Below are positions 55,217 to 64,000 of a stretch of 64,000 bases of DNA, piece by piece. The notes under the pieces are model-generated. The model did no database searches. It was not told the DNA's origin and saw nothing but the letters and a program-made list of their open reading frames with translations. The position numbers were made by a program, and so were the translations under genes. The first letter of the stretch is position 1. Each line of letters starts with the position of its first letter. Location: positions 42,260-106,259 of the forward strand of contig NZ_JAENHM010000088.1 of assembly GCF_016595245.1 (NCBI RefSeq). The letters run 5' to 3'. The DNA is from Azospirillum endophyticum. GTDB lineage: Bacteria > Pseudomonadota > Alphaproteobacteria > Azospirillales > Azospirillaceae.

Positions 55217-56242
55217 ATGGCGAAGAAGGACGGAGTCAACGGCAAGGGCGGCCAGTTCAGCGGGACCCCGGCCGACCGGCTGGTCCGGCTGTGGCGCAAC
55301 AACGACGAGCGCTTCGGCGCCCTGCTGGACGAGGTGCTGGACGGTAACCGCCAGGGTGTGATCGAAGCCGCGGTGGGCAAGCTGCGCGAAGAGGAGAGCT
55401 ACGACTTCATGGACGAGGTCGAGGCCTTCTCCGAGACGGCGCAGAGCACCGACGAGCAGGGCGACCCCACCCTGTCCACCCTGTTCTGGGTGGCGCTGGA
55501 GGTCGAGGGCCGGTTGGACCAACCGCCGTCGACCGACGCCATCGAACGCGCGCTCGATTCGGCCGGCCTGCTGGAAAAGGCGGCCGACATGCGGCTGCTG
55601 CCGCTGTGGCTGGATCCGGAGCCGCTGTCCTATCTGGAGGCGGCCGACCGCCGCACCCTGCTGCGCCGCCTGATCGAGTCGCCCGAAGCGGCGGAGACCT
55701 TCGTGCGCGAGCAGGATCTGGTTGCCGCTCCCGACGACGGCGGTCTCCGCCTGGTCGGCGTCGTCGGTCTGGTGATCGAGGAGGATGCCGAGCAGAACGG
55801 CGAGGCGATGCCCGACCCGCTCAATCTCGGCTTCGCCGGCGAGGGCCAGGAGCTGGAGATCGACCCGATCGAGCAGGAGCGTATCCGCCAGTCGATGGTC
55901 GCCTTCGCCGAAGCGGTAGCATCCGCCGATCCGCGGGTGAAGCGCTGCGAGCCGGTCGGCGGGCTGAACGACCTGCTGGACTTCACCGCGGAAGGCGTCT
56001 GGCCGGACGATGTGGATGCCAATTTCGACGAGGTCAACGACTTCCTCGACATCGCCGGCAACGAGACCGGCGACGGCATCCTCGACGTGACGGTCAGCGG
56101 CACGCCGACGGGCATGCAGGTGCTGGCCTACAACTCCGACGGGGTGCTGCTGGACGAACGGATCTTCGATCTGACCGGGGAGCGTGCGGAAGAAGCGGTC
56201 GCCCTGATCAAGCGCCGCTGCCGCCGCGTCACCGAGGACTGA
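55217..56242 (+). CDS. Acidic hypothetical protein
   Basis: 341 aa. I do not recognise the family. The protein is strongly acidic, without signal peptide or membrane segments, and looks soluble. It has two parts: a helical N-terminal region (to about 215) with WLDPEPLSYLEAADRRTLLR followed by RLIESPEAAETFVRE, and a C-terminal region from about 225 with DFLDIAGNETGDGILDVTVS and MQVLAYNSDGVLLDERIFDL that looks like a small beta domain. The ATG at 55217 follows GGAACGGGCG; ATG at 55169 is upstream and less likely. It stands alone, divergent from the beta-glucosidase and convergent with the next gene. Codon use is like that of its neighbours. Confidence 0.7.
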   Translation: MAKKDGVNGKGGQFSGTPADRLVRLWRNNDERFGALLDEVLDGNRQGVIEAAVGKLREEESYDFMDEVEAFSETAQSTDEQGDPTLSTLFWVALEVEGRLDQPPSTDAIERALDSAGLLEKAADMRLLPLWLDPEPLSYLEAADRRTLLRRLIESPEAAETFVREQDLVAAPDDGGLRLVGVVGLVIEEDAEQNGEAMPDPLNLGFAGEGQELEIDPIEQERIRQSMVAFAEAVASADPRVKRCEPVGGLNDLLDFTAEGVWPDDVDANFDEVNDFLDIAGNETGDGILDVTVSGTPTGMQVLAYNSDGVLLDERIFDLTGERAEEAVALIKRRCRRVTED

Positions 56243-56293
56243 GACCGGAGGCGCTTCGTCGGCGGCCGGATACCGCCTCCCGAAGCGCCTCCC

Positions 56294-57655
56294 TCACTGC
56301 ATCTCTTCCAGAAGCAGGGGCTTTTCCACCAGCAGGCGGAAACGGCCCCGGCCGGTCTTCTCAATGCGCAGGGAGCCGCAGCGCTCGGACAGCCGGCGTT
56401 GCAGCAGGATCAACCGCGCCTCCAGGTTCTCGGCGAAGTCGGGCAGCGGGATGTCGGGCGCCAGCCGCAATTCGCGGTTGGTGAAGTCGGTGCGGCCAAG
56501 CGCGGTATGGTCGCGCACCAGCTTCCACAGGATAGCGCCGGCCACCCCCTTGATCAGGTAATCATGGTCGAGGAAGACGCTGTCGTCGGTGGCGTAATGG
56601 CGCACGGTGAGCGGTGCGCTGCCGGCGGGCGGCCTGGCGGCCGGGGCTGGTGCATCCTCCACCTCTCCGCCATGCGCTGCCGGCAGGCCGCGCATCAGGA
56701 CGCCCAGTTGTGCCGCGAGCGTCGCCAGAGCATCCTCGTCGTCATAGGTGAAGCGCATCTCCTGCACGCTCTCGACGAACAGCACGCCGGCCAACGCACC
56801 ACGGGCGTCGCCCGCCGCATGGGTCAGGATCGGCACCGCCAGCTGGCTGTGCGGCCGCTCCAGCCCGGGGAAGGGAATCTCGCGCAGCGACCCGGCTTCC
56901 GTTCCCTCCCGCATCGCCATGCTGTAGGCGACGTCGGTGGTCATGTGGGTGATGCGGATCGGCACCTGTTCGCGCGCCGCCATGCCGATCACCCCGTCGC
57001 CGGGCGTCACCTCCCAGCCGATGCCGCTGCCGCGGCCGATGGCCTCGTAGCCCAGGGCCGCCACGGCGAACAGCCGGCCGGTGACGGCGTCGGGCAGCAG
57101 GATCAGCGCATGCTCCACCCCGAACAAATCGCGCAGGGCCGCGAAGACGCGGTCGAGCAGGTCCGACAGGTCGGCGCAGCCGTGCAGGCCCTCGCAGGCG
57201 CGCCGGACGGCCGACAGCAGGTTTCGCGGCCGCAGGCGCGCGGGCAGGGGGCGCCCGCCGGAAACCGCCTCGATCGCAGTCACCCGGAACAGGTCGGCGC
57301 CGCGCAGCCGGAACACCGCCGCCATCCCGACATGGGAGGCGATGCCCGACAGCTTCGCCTTCATGCTTTCGAACAGCGGCCCGTCGGTCTCGGTGCGCAG
57401 ATAGGCCAGCCGCAGCCGGTATTGCGCCCCGGTGGACGGATCGATGATCTCCAGCTGGGCGTCCGGATTGGCCAGGATGTTGGAGCGCGTCTTGTTGAAG
57501 AACTGGTAGGACAAGGCGATGTGGTAGGGATCGACGTAATGGACCTGCGACAGCTGCGAGACGTTGGGCGTGCCGTCCGCCGCCGCGGTGGCGATGGTGC
57601 CGGGAATGACGCCCTCCAGGCAGTCGCGGATCGCGTCGAGGGTCAGATCGTTCAT
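56294..57655 (-). CDS. PNPOx-like FMN-binding domain fused to GAF domain
   Basis: 453 aa. Residues 1-130 are a pyridoxamine-5'-phosphate-oxidase-like split barrel (IPGTIATAAADGTPNVSQLS, then HIALSYQFFNKTRSNILANP); residues about 155-335 are a GAF domain (LLDRVFAALRDLFGVEHALI, then PGDGVIGMAAREQVPIRITH and SQLAVPILTH). The last 90 residues (FLDHDYLIKGVAGAILWKLV, ENLEARLILLQRRLSERCGS) resemble a DNA-binding or helix-rich output region of Fis-less type. It may be a flavin- or redox-dependent sensor. Its start overlaps the next PNPOx-like gene (57652-57655), so two split-barrel proteins are made together. No cognate regulator adjacent. Confidence 0.75.
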   Translation of the reverse strand: MNDLTLDAIRDCLEGVIPGTIATAAADGTPNVSQLSQVHYVDPYHIALSYQFFNKTRSNILANPDAQLEIIDPSTGAQYRLRLAYLRTETDGPLFESMKAKLSGIASHVGMAAVFRLRGADLFRVTAIEAVSGGRPLPARLRPRNLLSAVRRACEGLHGCADLSDLLDRVFAALRDLFGVEHALILLPDAVTGRLFAVAALGYEAIGRGSGIGWEVTPGDGVIGMAAREQVPIRITHMTTDVAYSMAMREGTEAGSLREIPFPGLERPHSQLAVPILTHAAGDARGALAGVLFVESVQEMRFTYDDEDALATLAAQLGVLMRGLPAAHGGEVEDAPAPAARPPAGSAPLTVRHYATDDSVFLDHDYLIKGVAGAILWKLVRDHTALGRTDFTNRELRLAPDIPLPDFAENLEARLILLQRRLSERCGSLRIEKTGRGRFRLLVEKPLLLEEMQ

Positions 57656-58191
57656 GCCGGGATCCGTTCGCCGGCCCGCGGCCCCGGCGTCTGATCGAAG
57701 ACGGCGGATGGGCGGAGATGCAGCGCCACCAGATCGGCCGGATCGAAGGCCATCACCGCCCGCACGAAGGACTCGGTGAAGCCGATGCCGGTCAATTTGG
57801 CGACGAAACCGTCGAGATAGGGGCCGGCCAGCGCAGCCTCTTCCGCCGTCGGAGCGGCCACGACGGCGCCTTCGCCCTTGATCTGCAGCGAGCGGTGGGT
57901 GCTGGGTTCGGAAATGACCACGGCCAGCCGGCCGGTCTCGGCGACGGCCGTGACCAGGGCGGCATTGGCGCGCCCGTCGATCAGCACGCTCAGCCGCTCT
58001 CCCCCGGCCTTCGTCCGGGCCGCCACGGCTCGCCCGACCAGCGGGCGGCCGGCAGGGTCGCTGGTCGCGACATTGACGCTGAGACTGCGGTCCAGGAAGC
58101 GCAGGACCGCAGCATCCAGCCCCGTTTCCTGCCGAAATCCGTCCGGCTCCGCCACGCCCGCCCCTCCGCGTTGCCGACCAGACGTCAGCAT
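57652..58191 (-). CDS. Pyridoxamine 5'-phosphate oxidase-like protein
   Basis: 179 aa split-barrel protein: LDRSLSVNVATSDPAGRPLV then GRLAVVISEPSTHRSLQIKG and VRAVMAFDPADLVALHLRPS. Residues after HRSLQIKGEG resemble those near the flavin in such proteins. The enzyme proper for vitamin B6 is larger and has other motifs, so this is a paralogue of unknown substrate, perhaps an F420/FMN-linked reductase or heme-binding relative. The ATG at 58191 begins MLTSGRQ; a longer GTG or upstream form is possible. It overlaps the GAF fusion gene by four bases. Confidence 0.75.
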   Translation of the reverse strand: MLTSGRQRGGAGVAEPDGFRQETGLDAAVLRFLDRSLSVNVATSDPAGRPLVGRAVAARTKAGGERLSVLIDGRANAALVTAVAETGRLAVVISEPSTHRSLQIKGEGAVVAAPTAEEAALAGPYLDGFVAKLTGIGFTESFVRAVMAFDPADLVALHLRPSAVFDQTPGPRAGERIPA

Positions 58192-58265
58192 AGCAACGGT
58201 GCCGGGCCGTCGGCAAACCAACCGATGGACGTCATCCTTCGGCGGTGCGGCGGGATGGGGCCACC

Positions 58266-59333
58266 TCAGGCCCCGGGCGCCACCACGAAGCAGGCCATGC
58301 CGATGGTGACCAGCCCGTTGCAGGCGCTGGCCGCATCCTGCTGCGACAGGCCGGACAGGCGGGCGCGGTAGAGCGGTCCGGTCTGGGTGTCCACCGCCTG
58401 CACGATGCGCTGCGAGCGCGACAGCGACGGCACGGAGGTGCGGGCGCGGTCGATCACGCGCTGGCTGTCGTCGGGCGAGCGGAAGGCACCGAGCTGCACC
58501 GTCCACACCCCGCCGCCGGCGGTCGCGGCGCCGGCCATCGTCGCCACCGGACGCGGGGCCGGGGCATCGGGGGTGGAGGTGTCGGGAGCCACCACGCGCA
58601 CCGCCGGCGCCGGGGAGGGCAGGGACGCCACGGCGATCGGCGGCCGGCTCGCCACCGGGCGGCTGTCGGCCGGCGGCGCGTAGGATGGGGCCGGCTTGGA
58701 GGGTGCCGAATAGGACGAGGACGGCCGGGCATAGGGCGAACCGTAATCCGGCGGCGAATCGGACGAGGTGGATGGCGGCGCGCTGACCAGCACGATGTCG
58801 GCGCCGTTGGGCGCCGGGGTGCGGTTCAGCCGCGGGCCGACCGACGCGATGTAGCGCTTGGTCTCGCCCGGCAGGCCGCGCTTGCCGGCCAGATAGTCGC
58901 CGTAGCAGCCCGGACCGCAATTGTAGGCGCCGAGGAAGCCCGGCGCGCCGAAGAGGTTGTACATCTCGCGCAGATAGGCGGTGCCGGCGATGATGTTGTC
59001 GTGCGGATCGAAGGGGTCGGAGCCCAGATTGTGCTTGCGCCGCATTTCGTCATAGGTCGCGGGCATCACCTGCATCAGGCCCATGGCGCCGGCCTTGCTG
59101 ACGATCGGCTGGCCGTTGACGGTGGTGCGCCCACCGCTCTCCTGGCGGATAACCTCGCGGATCCACAGCTCCGGCATGTCGAAGCGCTTGGACGCCTCCG
59201 AGACATGGGCGTCGATCTCCGCCGGAGAGGCAACGCGATGTGTGTCGCCGCCGCTGGCGCAGGCGCTCAGCAGGGCAGTCAAGGCGGCGCAGGTCAGCAA
59301 CGGCTTCAGGCGACGCACGGAACCCCCGGTCAT
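58266..59333 (-). CDS. Lytic transglycosylase lipoprotein with SPOR domain
   Basis: 355 aa. The signal ends in lipobox LLSAC (Cys about 25), so the protein is attached to a membrane of the envelope. Residues about 40-170 are a soluble lytic transglycosylase (SLT) domain with ESGGRT carrying the catalytic glutamate, GLMQVMPATY and GAYNCGPGC. A Pro/Ser-rich linker follows (about 180-270), then a SPOR peptidoglycan-binding domain near the C-terminus (WTVQLGAFRSPDDSQRVIDR). The enzyme would cut glycan strands, possibly at the septum where SPOR domains bind denuded glycan. No operon partner is seen; the PNPOx-like gene lies downstream on the same strand. Confidence 0.9.
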   Translation of the reverse strand: MTGGSVRRLKPLLTCAALTALLSACASGGDTHRVASPAEIDAHVSEASKRFDMPELWIREVIRQESGGRTTVNGQPIVSKAGAMGLMQVMPATYDEMRRKHNLGSDPFDPHDNIIAGTAYLREMYNLFGAPGFLGAYNCGPGCYGDYLAGKRGLPGETKRYIASVGPRLNRTPAPNGADIVLVSAPPSTSSDSPPDYGSPYARPSSSYSAPSKPAPSYAPPADSRPVASRPPIAVASLPSPAPAVRVVAPDTSTPDAPAPRPVATMAGAATAGGGVWTVQLGAFRSPDDSQRVIDRARTSVPSLSRSQRIVQAVDTQTGPLYRARLSGLSQQDAASACNGLVTIGMACFVVAPGA

Positions 59334-59509
59334 CGTTCAGTTCAATCTTTAGGATAAGCCCGATTTGGAGGTAGCGACATTTGCACATTCCAGGCCCGCC
59401 GTAAACCGTCCCAGCTGTGACCTTCGACGCGGCCGGAGAGCGCGGAGGGAGAGGGGCGGGTGAGTCCTTCGGACGGCAAGCGGCCGGACGGGCATCTGCC
59501 GTCCGGGGA

Positions 59510-59941
59510 TCAGCTTTCCCGGTCGTCGTCCGGGTCGCGGCGGGTGGCGAGTTCGCGCAGCAGTCGTTCCTTGGCGGTCTTCCGGCTGGGACGGCCGCCA
59601 CCCCGTCCGAACAGCCCGCCCAGCAGGCCGCCGGGCTTCGGCCCCTCTTCCGGCTCCACCGCTGACTGGGCACGCTCCGCCTCCCGCCGCGCGAGCATGG
59701 CGGCACGATCGACCAGCGGGTTGCGCAGCCGGCGCGGCAATGCCTTGAAGGCGAGGTTGGCGCGCTCCAGGTCCGCCAGATCCTCGGTGGAGCGGGCGAT
59801 GCGCAGCGCCACCCGCAGCAGGTCGAGCCGCCAGGCATCCTCCTGCGCATGCGGCAGCGACTCCGCCGCCGCCAGCAGGGTGTCCAGCCCTTTTCCGGTC
59901 AGCGCACTGGTCGATCTCTCGGTGTCCTGGTCCCGTCCCAT
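59510..59941 (-). CDS. Small basic hypothetical protein
   Basis: 143 aa, not recognised. The first 100 residues look all-helical (GKGLDTLLAAAESLPHAQED, then LLRVALRIARSTEDLADLER), followed by a Gly/Pro-rich linker (GGLLGGLFGRGGG) and a charged C-terminus ending RRDPDDDRES. No signal or membrane segment. The ATG at 59941 lacks a strong site. Codon use fits the neighbours. It is followed, 176 bp on, by the transglycosylase gene on the same strand. Confidence 0.6.
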   Translation of the reverse strand: MGRDQDTERSTSALTGKGLDTLLAAAESLPHAQEDAWRLDLLRVALRIARSTEDLADLERANLAFKALPRRLRNPLVDRAAMLARREAERAQSAVEPEEGPKPGGLLGGLFGRGGGRPSRKTAKERLLRELATRRDPDDDRES

Positions 59942-60059
59942 GCCATCTTCATCGCTGTCGCGCTGAAGGCGGACTTTAGGACGGCTCGACGGGATTTGTC
60001 TGCCCCCATGCGGAGATCACACCATTCGGGTGGAGCGTGCATGCCCCAACCCGCCGGGA

Positions 60060-60683
60060 TCAATCGCGAAACGCCACGACGATCATGCGGTCGGAGGCCT
60101 TGGCCGGTTTGAAGAACGGCCTCAAGGGCTGGTTCGAGGTGTGGACGCCGGCAAATCCCGTCGGAAAACCATGAGACCTTCTGAACTGCGCGGCGCCTGG
60201 AGGAACATCGGTCTGATAGTCGAAATAGGTCAGCTGCCCATTGTCGCGTACCGCCGCGATCCAATGGGCGCCGACGATCTGCCGGAAGTCGCTGTTGTAT
60301 TTTCCCACCAGAACGAGGAAGTAGGCTCCGTCCGGATATCCGTTCATGAAATGCTCTGCGGCAGGGATCATCAACGGATTGTCCTGCGAGCCGGTCACGG
60401 CGATGTTCTGGCAACCGCGTGAGCGGAGATAGCTGACGATTCCATCGACCTGTCCCTGGATGTAGCGGGCGGAGTCGATCTTCGTTCCGTTTCTCCTTTC
60501 CTGGTACCGGACGAAGATTTGCGAAACGAATTCGCCGCTGAACGGAGCGTTGACGTTGCCGCCGACGATGGTGTTCAGGTCCTGCATGATGACGCCGTAG
60601 CTTTCGTCCATCAGGCCGGCCAGGGCGCAGACGGCGCAATTCGATTCGGCCACCGCTCCGTTCGGCGCGTCGTTGACTGGCAT
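60060..60683 (-). CDS. Papain-fold-like protein, possible cysteine peptidase or toxin domain
   Basis: 207 aa without a signal peptide. Near the N-terminus SNCAVCALAGLMDES gives a cysteine at the start of a helix; later AHWIAAVRDNGQLTYFDYQT gives a histidine on a strand followed by an acidic/amide position, the order Cys-His-Asp/Asn of papain-fold enzymes. The spacing is like small stand-alone Tox-PL-type domains found in polymorphic toxins and effectors. Codon use and base composition are less GC-rich than around it (KIDSARYIQGQ, MIVVAFRD), which suggests transfer. No immunity or secretion gene is adjacent that I can name. Function is not established. Confidence 0.55.
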   Translation of the reverse strand: MPVNDAPNGAVAESNCAVCALAGLMDESYGVIMQDLNTIVGGNVNAPFSGEFVSQIFVRYQERRNGTKIDSARYIQGQVDGIVSYLRSRGCQNIAVTGSQDNPLMIPAAEHFMNGYPDGAYFLVLVGKYNSDFRQIVGAHWIAAVRDNGQLTYFDYQTDVPPGAAQFRRSHGFPTGFAGVHTSNQPLRPFFKPAKASDRMIVVAFRD

Positions 60684-61128
60684 TTCCCGGACTCCATTCG
60701 ACTTTCGGCTGTGCCGATGCTCTCAAAGCAATGTTCGGTTGGTCAACCACCGCTTCGTTGCGGACCAGGTGAGATCGGGTCGTCATCATTCATGACACAA
60801 GCTGTTGCATGGTAGAACAAATAGACACAATTTTATAGATTTTGAAATAAATGGCGTTGGGGGCAGCGTGGCTCCAGGGCAACGCACAGGCCCATCGACG
60901 CCGACCATGGATCAGGCATGGAGTATCTGCACGCAAAATGTGCAGTTCGTCCTTGATCAGTGCAGGTTATTGGGAAACAGGACGGAATGGACCTGTGTAA
61001 TAGTGGAAGCAACCAAGTACATTTAGTATTTTCTTCATAATTTCCGGCCGTAGTTGATCTACCAGCAAGCAGTGACGGTATGGCCCAGTCAGCCTGGCCG
61101 ATCCTGCGGCCCACTCTGGAGAGCGAGC
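60684..61128. other. AT-richer 445-bp gap
   Basis: Base composition falls here (for example the run ttttatagattttgaaataa at 60831-60850). It probably holds divergent promoters for the papain-like gene and the chemoreceptor. A short dyad, CTGCAC (60927-60932) with GTGCAG (60940-60945), is present. A 73-codon frame at 60805-61026 has no recognisable product and I do not support it as a gene. Confidence 0.5.
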
Positions 61129-63096
61129 ATGTTCCGCGGAATGAAGATCGGTACCCGTTTGGCGGTCGCTCTGGCCGGAAGCGTCGTGTTGGCGATCGGT
61201 GCGACCACGCTCAGCAATCTGTGGCTCAGCCGCCTGCTCGTCGAACATGCGGCGGACAATCAACTGAGGACGTTCCAGGAATTCCTGGATGCGAATGTCT
61301 CGAGCGAAGCCCGGCGTGCCCTGACGCTTGCCCAGGGTCTGGCAGGGAACGGCGAAATCCAGGCGGCGTTCGCCGCACAGGACCGCAGTCGTCTGGCGGC
61401 CATGCTGGTGCCGGGTTTCAAGGACCTCAAGGAACAGCATGGCGTCACCCAGATGCAGTTCCACACGCCGTCCTCGGCCTCCTTCCTGCGCGTCCATCGT
61501 CCGGAGAAGTTCGGGGACGACCTGTCCTCGTTCCGCTTCACGGTCGTCGAGGTGAACAAGACCCGCAAGCCGGTCTTCGGGCTGGAGAATGGGGTGGAGG
61601 GCCTCGGCATCCGCGGCGTCGTGCCGATGACGAGCCAGGGGACCCACATCGGCTCCTTCGAGGTCGGCCTGTCCTTCGGCAAACCTTTCTTCGAGGCCTT
61701 CAACAAGGAGACCGGAGCCGAGGTCGCCTTCCACATCGCAAAGGACGGTGGCTTCGAAACCTTCGCCTCGACCTTCCGCGAGGCGCCCCCCGTCGGACAG
61801 GATCTGATGAAGCAGGCCCTGCTTGGTGAATCGGAAGTGCAGACATACCAGCTCGGCGGCATCAGCTACGCCCTGCGGCTCGCTCCGGTGCGGGACTATC
61901 GCGGCACCGCGATCGGCTTCTACACCATCGCCATGGATCGGAGCGCATTCGACGCGCAGATCGCGCAGGCGCGGAGCTCGGCGATCCTGATCGGAGTAGC
62001 GGTGCTCGCGATGGCGCTTTGCGTCGCTTGGCTGGTGAACCGGGGAATCGCCCGCCCCATCCAGGCGATGACCGTCTCGATGGGCGACCTCGCCAAGGGG
62101 AACACCGACATCCGCGTGTCCGGGATCGGGCGCCGCGACGAGATCGGCGCCATGGCGGATGCGCTGGAGGTGTTCCGCCGCGGCATGATCGAAACCGAGG
62201 CGCTGCGGACCGAGCAGGAGCTTTTGAAGCAGCGCGGCCAGGAGGAGCGGCGGGCGGCGATGCTCGGCCTTGCCGACCGCTTCGAGGAGAGGATCGGCCG
62301 GCTGGTCGGGGCCCTGTCGTCGGCGGCCACCGAGATGGAGGCGTCCGCCGGGTCGATGTCGTCGACCGCGGAGCAGACGAACCGGCAATCCGCGGCGGTG
62401 GCCGCGGCCTCCGAGCAGACCTCCGCCAATGTCCAGACGGTGGCGGCGGCGACCGAGGAACTTGCCGCCTCCATCACCGAGATCGGCAGCCAGGCGTCGC
62501 AGTCGCAAGGCGTCGCGGGCAAGGCGGTGACCGATGCGCGGCAGACCGACGAGGCCGTGCGCAAGCTGGCCGACAGTGCCAAGCGGATCGGGCAGGTGGT
62601 GGACCTGATCCAGGACATCGCGAGCCAGACCAACCTGCTGGCGCTGAACGCCACGATCGAGGCGGCGCGGGCCGGCGAGGCCGGGAAGGGCTTCGCCGTC
62701 GTGGCGTCCGAGGTCAAGGTGCTCGCCACCCAGACCGCGCGGGCGACGGAAGAGATCAGGCAGCAGATCTCCCAGATGCAGCAGGACTCGAACGGCGCCG
62801 TCGACGCCATCAAGGGGATCGGCGGCGTGATCGGCGAGATCAGCGAGATCGCTGCGGCGATCGCGGCGGCGGTCGAAGAGCAGGGCACCGCCACGCAGGA
62901 GATCTCGCGCAACGTCCAGCAGGCGGCCGTCGGGACCCAGGAGGTCTCCTCTCACATCGTCGGTGTCCGCGAGGCCGCCAACGAGACCGGGTCGGCGGCG
63001 ACCGAGGTTCTCGGCGCCGCCCGTGAACTGTCGCACCAGGCGGAGGTCCTGGCGGACGAGGTCAGGGGCTTCCTCGACAGCGTCCGGGCGGCATGA
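61129..63096 (+). CDS. Methyl-accepting chemotaxis protein with large periplasmic Cache-type sensor
   Basis: 655 aa. TM1 about 9-31, then a periplasmic sensor of some 245 residues ([58 protein letters not shown]) of the double-Cache type that often reads small organic acids or quinones, TM2 about 281-302, HAMP to about 355 and a signalling domain with [20 protein letters not shown] at the hairpin tip. Residues [19 protein letters not shown] are the HAMP exit. No C-terminal CheR pentapeptide. The ATG at 61129 follows GAGAGCGAG. It stands alone, so ligand cannot be guessed from operon context. Confidence 0.9.
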   Translation: MFRGMKIGTRLAVALAGSVVLAIGATTLSNLWLSRLLVEHAADNQLRTFQEFLDANVSSEARRALTLAQGLAGNGEIQAAFAAQDRSRLAAMLVPGFKDLKEQHGVTQMQFHTPSSASFLRVHRPEKFGDDLSSFRFTVVEVNKTRKPVFGLENGVEGLGIRGVVPMTSQGTHIGSFEVGLSFGKPFFEAFNKETGAEVAFHIAKDGGFETFASTFREAPPVGQDLMKQALLGESEVQTYQLGGISYALRLAPVRDYRGTAIGFYTIAMDRSAFDAQIAQARSSAILIGVAVLAMALCVAWLVNRGIARPIQAMTVSMGDLAKGNTDIRVSGIGRRDEIGAMADALEVFRRGMIETEALRTEQELLKQRGQEERRAAMLGLADRFEERIGRLVGALSSAATEMEASAGSMSSTAEQTNRQSAAVAAASEQTSANVQTVAAATEELAASITEIGSQASQSQGVAGKAVTDARQTDEAVRKLADSAKRIGQVVDLIQDIASQTNLLALNATIEAARAGEAGKGFAVVASEVKVLATQTARATEEIRQQISQMQQDSNGAVDAIKGIGGVIGEISEIAAAIAAAVEEQGTATQEISRNVQQAAVGTQEVSSHIVGVREAANETGSAATEVLGAARELSHQAEVLADEVRGFLDSVRAA

Positions 63097-63124
63097 CGGC
63101 GGGCGGCAAGCCGTTGGAATAAGA

Positions 63125-63157
63125 ACGGTCCTCTCCCCATGCCGGGAAGAGGACCGT
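63125..63157 (+). terminator. Hairpin after the chemoreceptor gene
   Basis: ACGGTCCTCT (63125-63134) and AGAGGACCGT (63148-63157) form a perfect 10-bp stem over a 13-base loop, 29 bp after the stop. No T tract. It may serve as a terminator between the converging chemoreceptor and catalase genes. Confidence 0.6.
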
Positions 63158-63279
63158 AGGTGTATCGGGAATATGCGCGGCTGGATGCCGGCAATCATGC
63201 CGCGCCGCTGGATGCGGCCTCCCGATCCGGCCCCTCCGCGAACCCGCGGAAGGGCCGGCAACACCATCTCACAGGCGTG

Positions 63280-64000
63280 TCATTCGGCGGCCTGCGCCAC
63301 GCTCAGGCCCAGGCGATTGGCCACGCCCTCGCCATAGGCCGGGTCGGCGGCCAGGAAGTGTTTCAGCTGGCGCTGCTGGATGTGCAGCGGGGCGTTGCGC
63401 AGGCTGCCGGCGATGTTGTCCATCAGCCGGTCCTGGGCTTGCCCGCCGATCAGGCGGAACAGGGCTCCGGCCTGGGCGTAGTGGTCGTTGCCTTCGCGGT
63501 GGTCGTAGTGGGCGGCGTCGCCGCTGATGCGCAGCGGCGGCTCGCTCGGCACCCCGGTCTGGGTCGGGCCCCCGAAGCTGTTCGGCTCGTAGTTCGGCCG
63601 GCCACCGCCATTGCCGTCCACCCGCATGGCGCCGTCGCGCTGGTAGTTGTGGACCGGGCTGCCCTGCGGCTTGTTCACCGGGATCTGGTCGTAGTTGCCG
63701 CCCAGCCGGTAGCGGTGGGCGTCGGCATAGGCGAAGAGCCGGCCCTGCAGCATCTTGTCGGGGCTGAAGGAGACGCCGGGCACGACGCTGGCCGGGCTGA
63801 AGGCGGCCTGTTCGGTCTCCGCGAAGAAGTTCTGCGGATTGCGGTTCAGCACCAGCTCGCCGATCTCGATCAGCGGGTAGTCGGCATGCGGCCAGACCTT
63901 GGTCAGGTCGAACGGGTTGAGGCGGTAGCCGTCGGCCTCGGCCTCCGGCATGATCTGCACCGAGACGGTCCAGGCCGGGAAATCGCCGTCCTCGATGGAC
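63280..64000 (-). CDS. Catalase, C-terminal part (truncated by window)
   Basis: About 239 C-terminal residues of a clade-type heme catalase; the gene runs off the right edge, so the N-terminal half with the catalytic histidine is not visible. The part seen starts in [20 protein letters not shown] and contains [40 protein letters not shown] and the heme-ligand motif [14 protein letters not shown] with its tyrosine. The C-terminus ([20 protein letters not shown]) is the helical end of small-subunit catalases. It breaks down hydrogen peroxide. Regulation is not visible because the promoter lies outside. Confidence 0.95.
   Translation of the reverse strand, partial: SIEDGDFPAWTVSVQIMPEAEADGYRLNPFDLTKVWPHADYPLIEIGELVLNRNPQNFFAETEQAAFSPASVVPGVSFSPDKMLQGRLFAYADAHRYRLGGNYDQIPVNKPQGSPVHNYQRDGAMRVDGNGGGRPNYEPNSFGGPTQTGVPSEPPLRISGDAAHYDHREGNDHYAQAGALFRLIGGQAQDRLMDNIAGSLRNAPLHIQQRQLKHFLAADPAYGEGVANRLGLSVAQAAE

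Noticed and set aside
60805-61026. 73-codon frame in the AT-rich gap
   Set aside because: No ribosome binding site, no family, and frame length is expected by chance there.

Overview
The window reads as high-GC alphaproteobacterial DNA of the Azospirillum type (Rhodospirillales). The evidence is the codon and GC style, FlaF, several chemoreceptors, a TRAP transporter, a multi-HAMP sensor kinase and the full five-step hut pathway. It is probably part of a secondary replicon (chromid or megaplasmid): at 39.3-45.6 kb there is a replication and partition module with an iteron array, a replication initiator, ParA with an overlapping partner, and a toxin-antitoxin pair. Genus and replicon type are inferences; no rRNA or tRNA genes were seen.

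Left part (1-24 kb). The 5' part of a multi-HAMP sensor kinase runs off the left edge. After an apparently empty 0.8 kb come msrP-msrQ (periplasmic methionine sulfoxide repair) and a convergent dienelactone hydrolase-like gene. Next is a quinate/shikimate catabolic cluster: quiC, aroQ, an aroE homologue, a three-part TRAP transporter and a TetR regulator. A repeated palindrome lies before quiC and before aroQ. Then follow an MscS-type channel, a minus-strand group (flaF, a GT9 glycosyltransferase overlapping an lptF-like gene), a TPR/SPINDLY O-GlcNAc transferase-like gene, a sorbosone dehydrogenase-like lipoprotein, Nudix and GNAT genes, a 200-bp MITE-like element, a DnaQ-like exonuclease and a cysteine desulfurase-like gene.

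Middle part (25-39 kb). A lectin-like secreted protein and a small porin precede a long minus-strand block: lysR, livK, livH, livM, livG, livF, ycsI (DUF1445), an amino-acid type binding protein, pxpB, pxpC, a chemoreceptor and pxpA, closed by an intrinsic terminator. I read this as a unit for sensing, importing and opening 5-oxoproline, possibly including D-glutamate-derived material.

Replication module (39.3-45.6 kb). Divergent transcription leaves a 646-bp region holding about twelve degenerate 20-22 bp iterons in two orientations. To the right is a 410-aa initiator-like protein. To the left is a four-gene chain with ATGA overlaps inside each pair: HTH protein, 215-aa protein, ParA and a DUF3102-like protein. 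A PAP2 phosphatase and a PIN/HicB-type toxin-antitoxin pair follow.

Right part (45.7-64 kb). The hut genes are divergent: hutF-hutH-hutG on minus, hutI-hutC-hutU on plus, with a perfect palindrome (likely HutC operator) between them. Then come a GH1 beta-glucosidase, an unrecognised acidic protein, a PNPOx/PNPOx-GAF pair, a lytic transglycosylase with a SPOR domain, a small hypothetical protein, a papain-fold-like protein beside an AT-richer 445-bp gap, a second chemoreceptor and the C-terminal part of a catalase cut by the window edge. Several short palindromic repeat families sit in the intergenic spaces.
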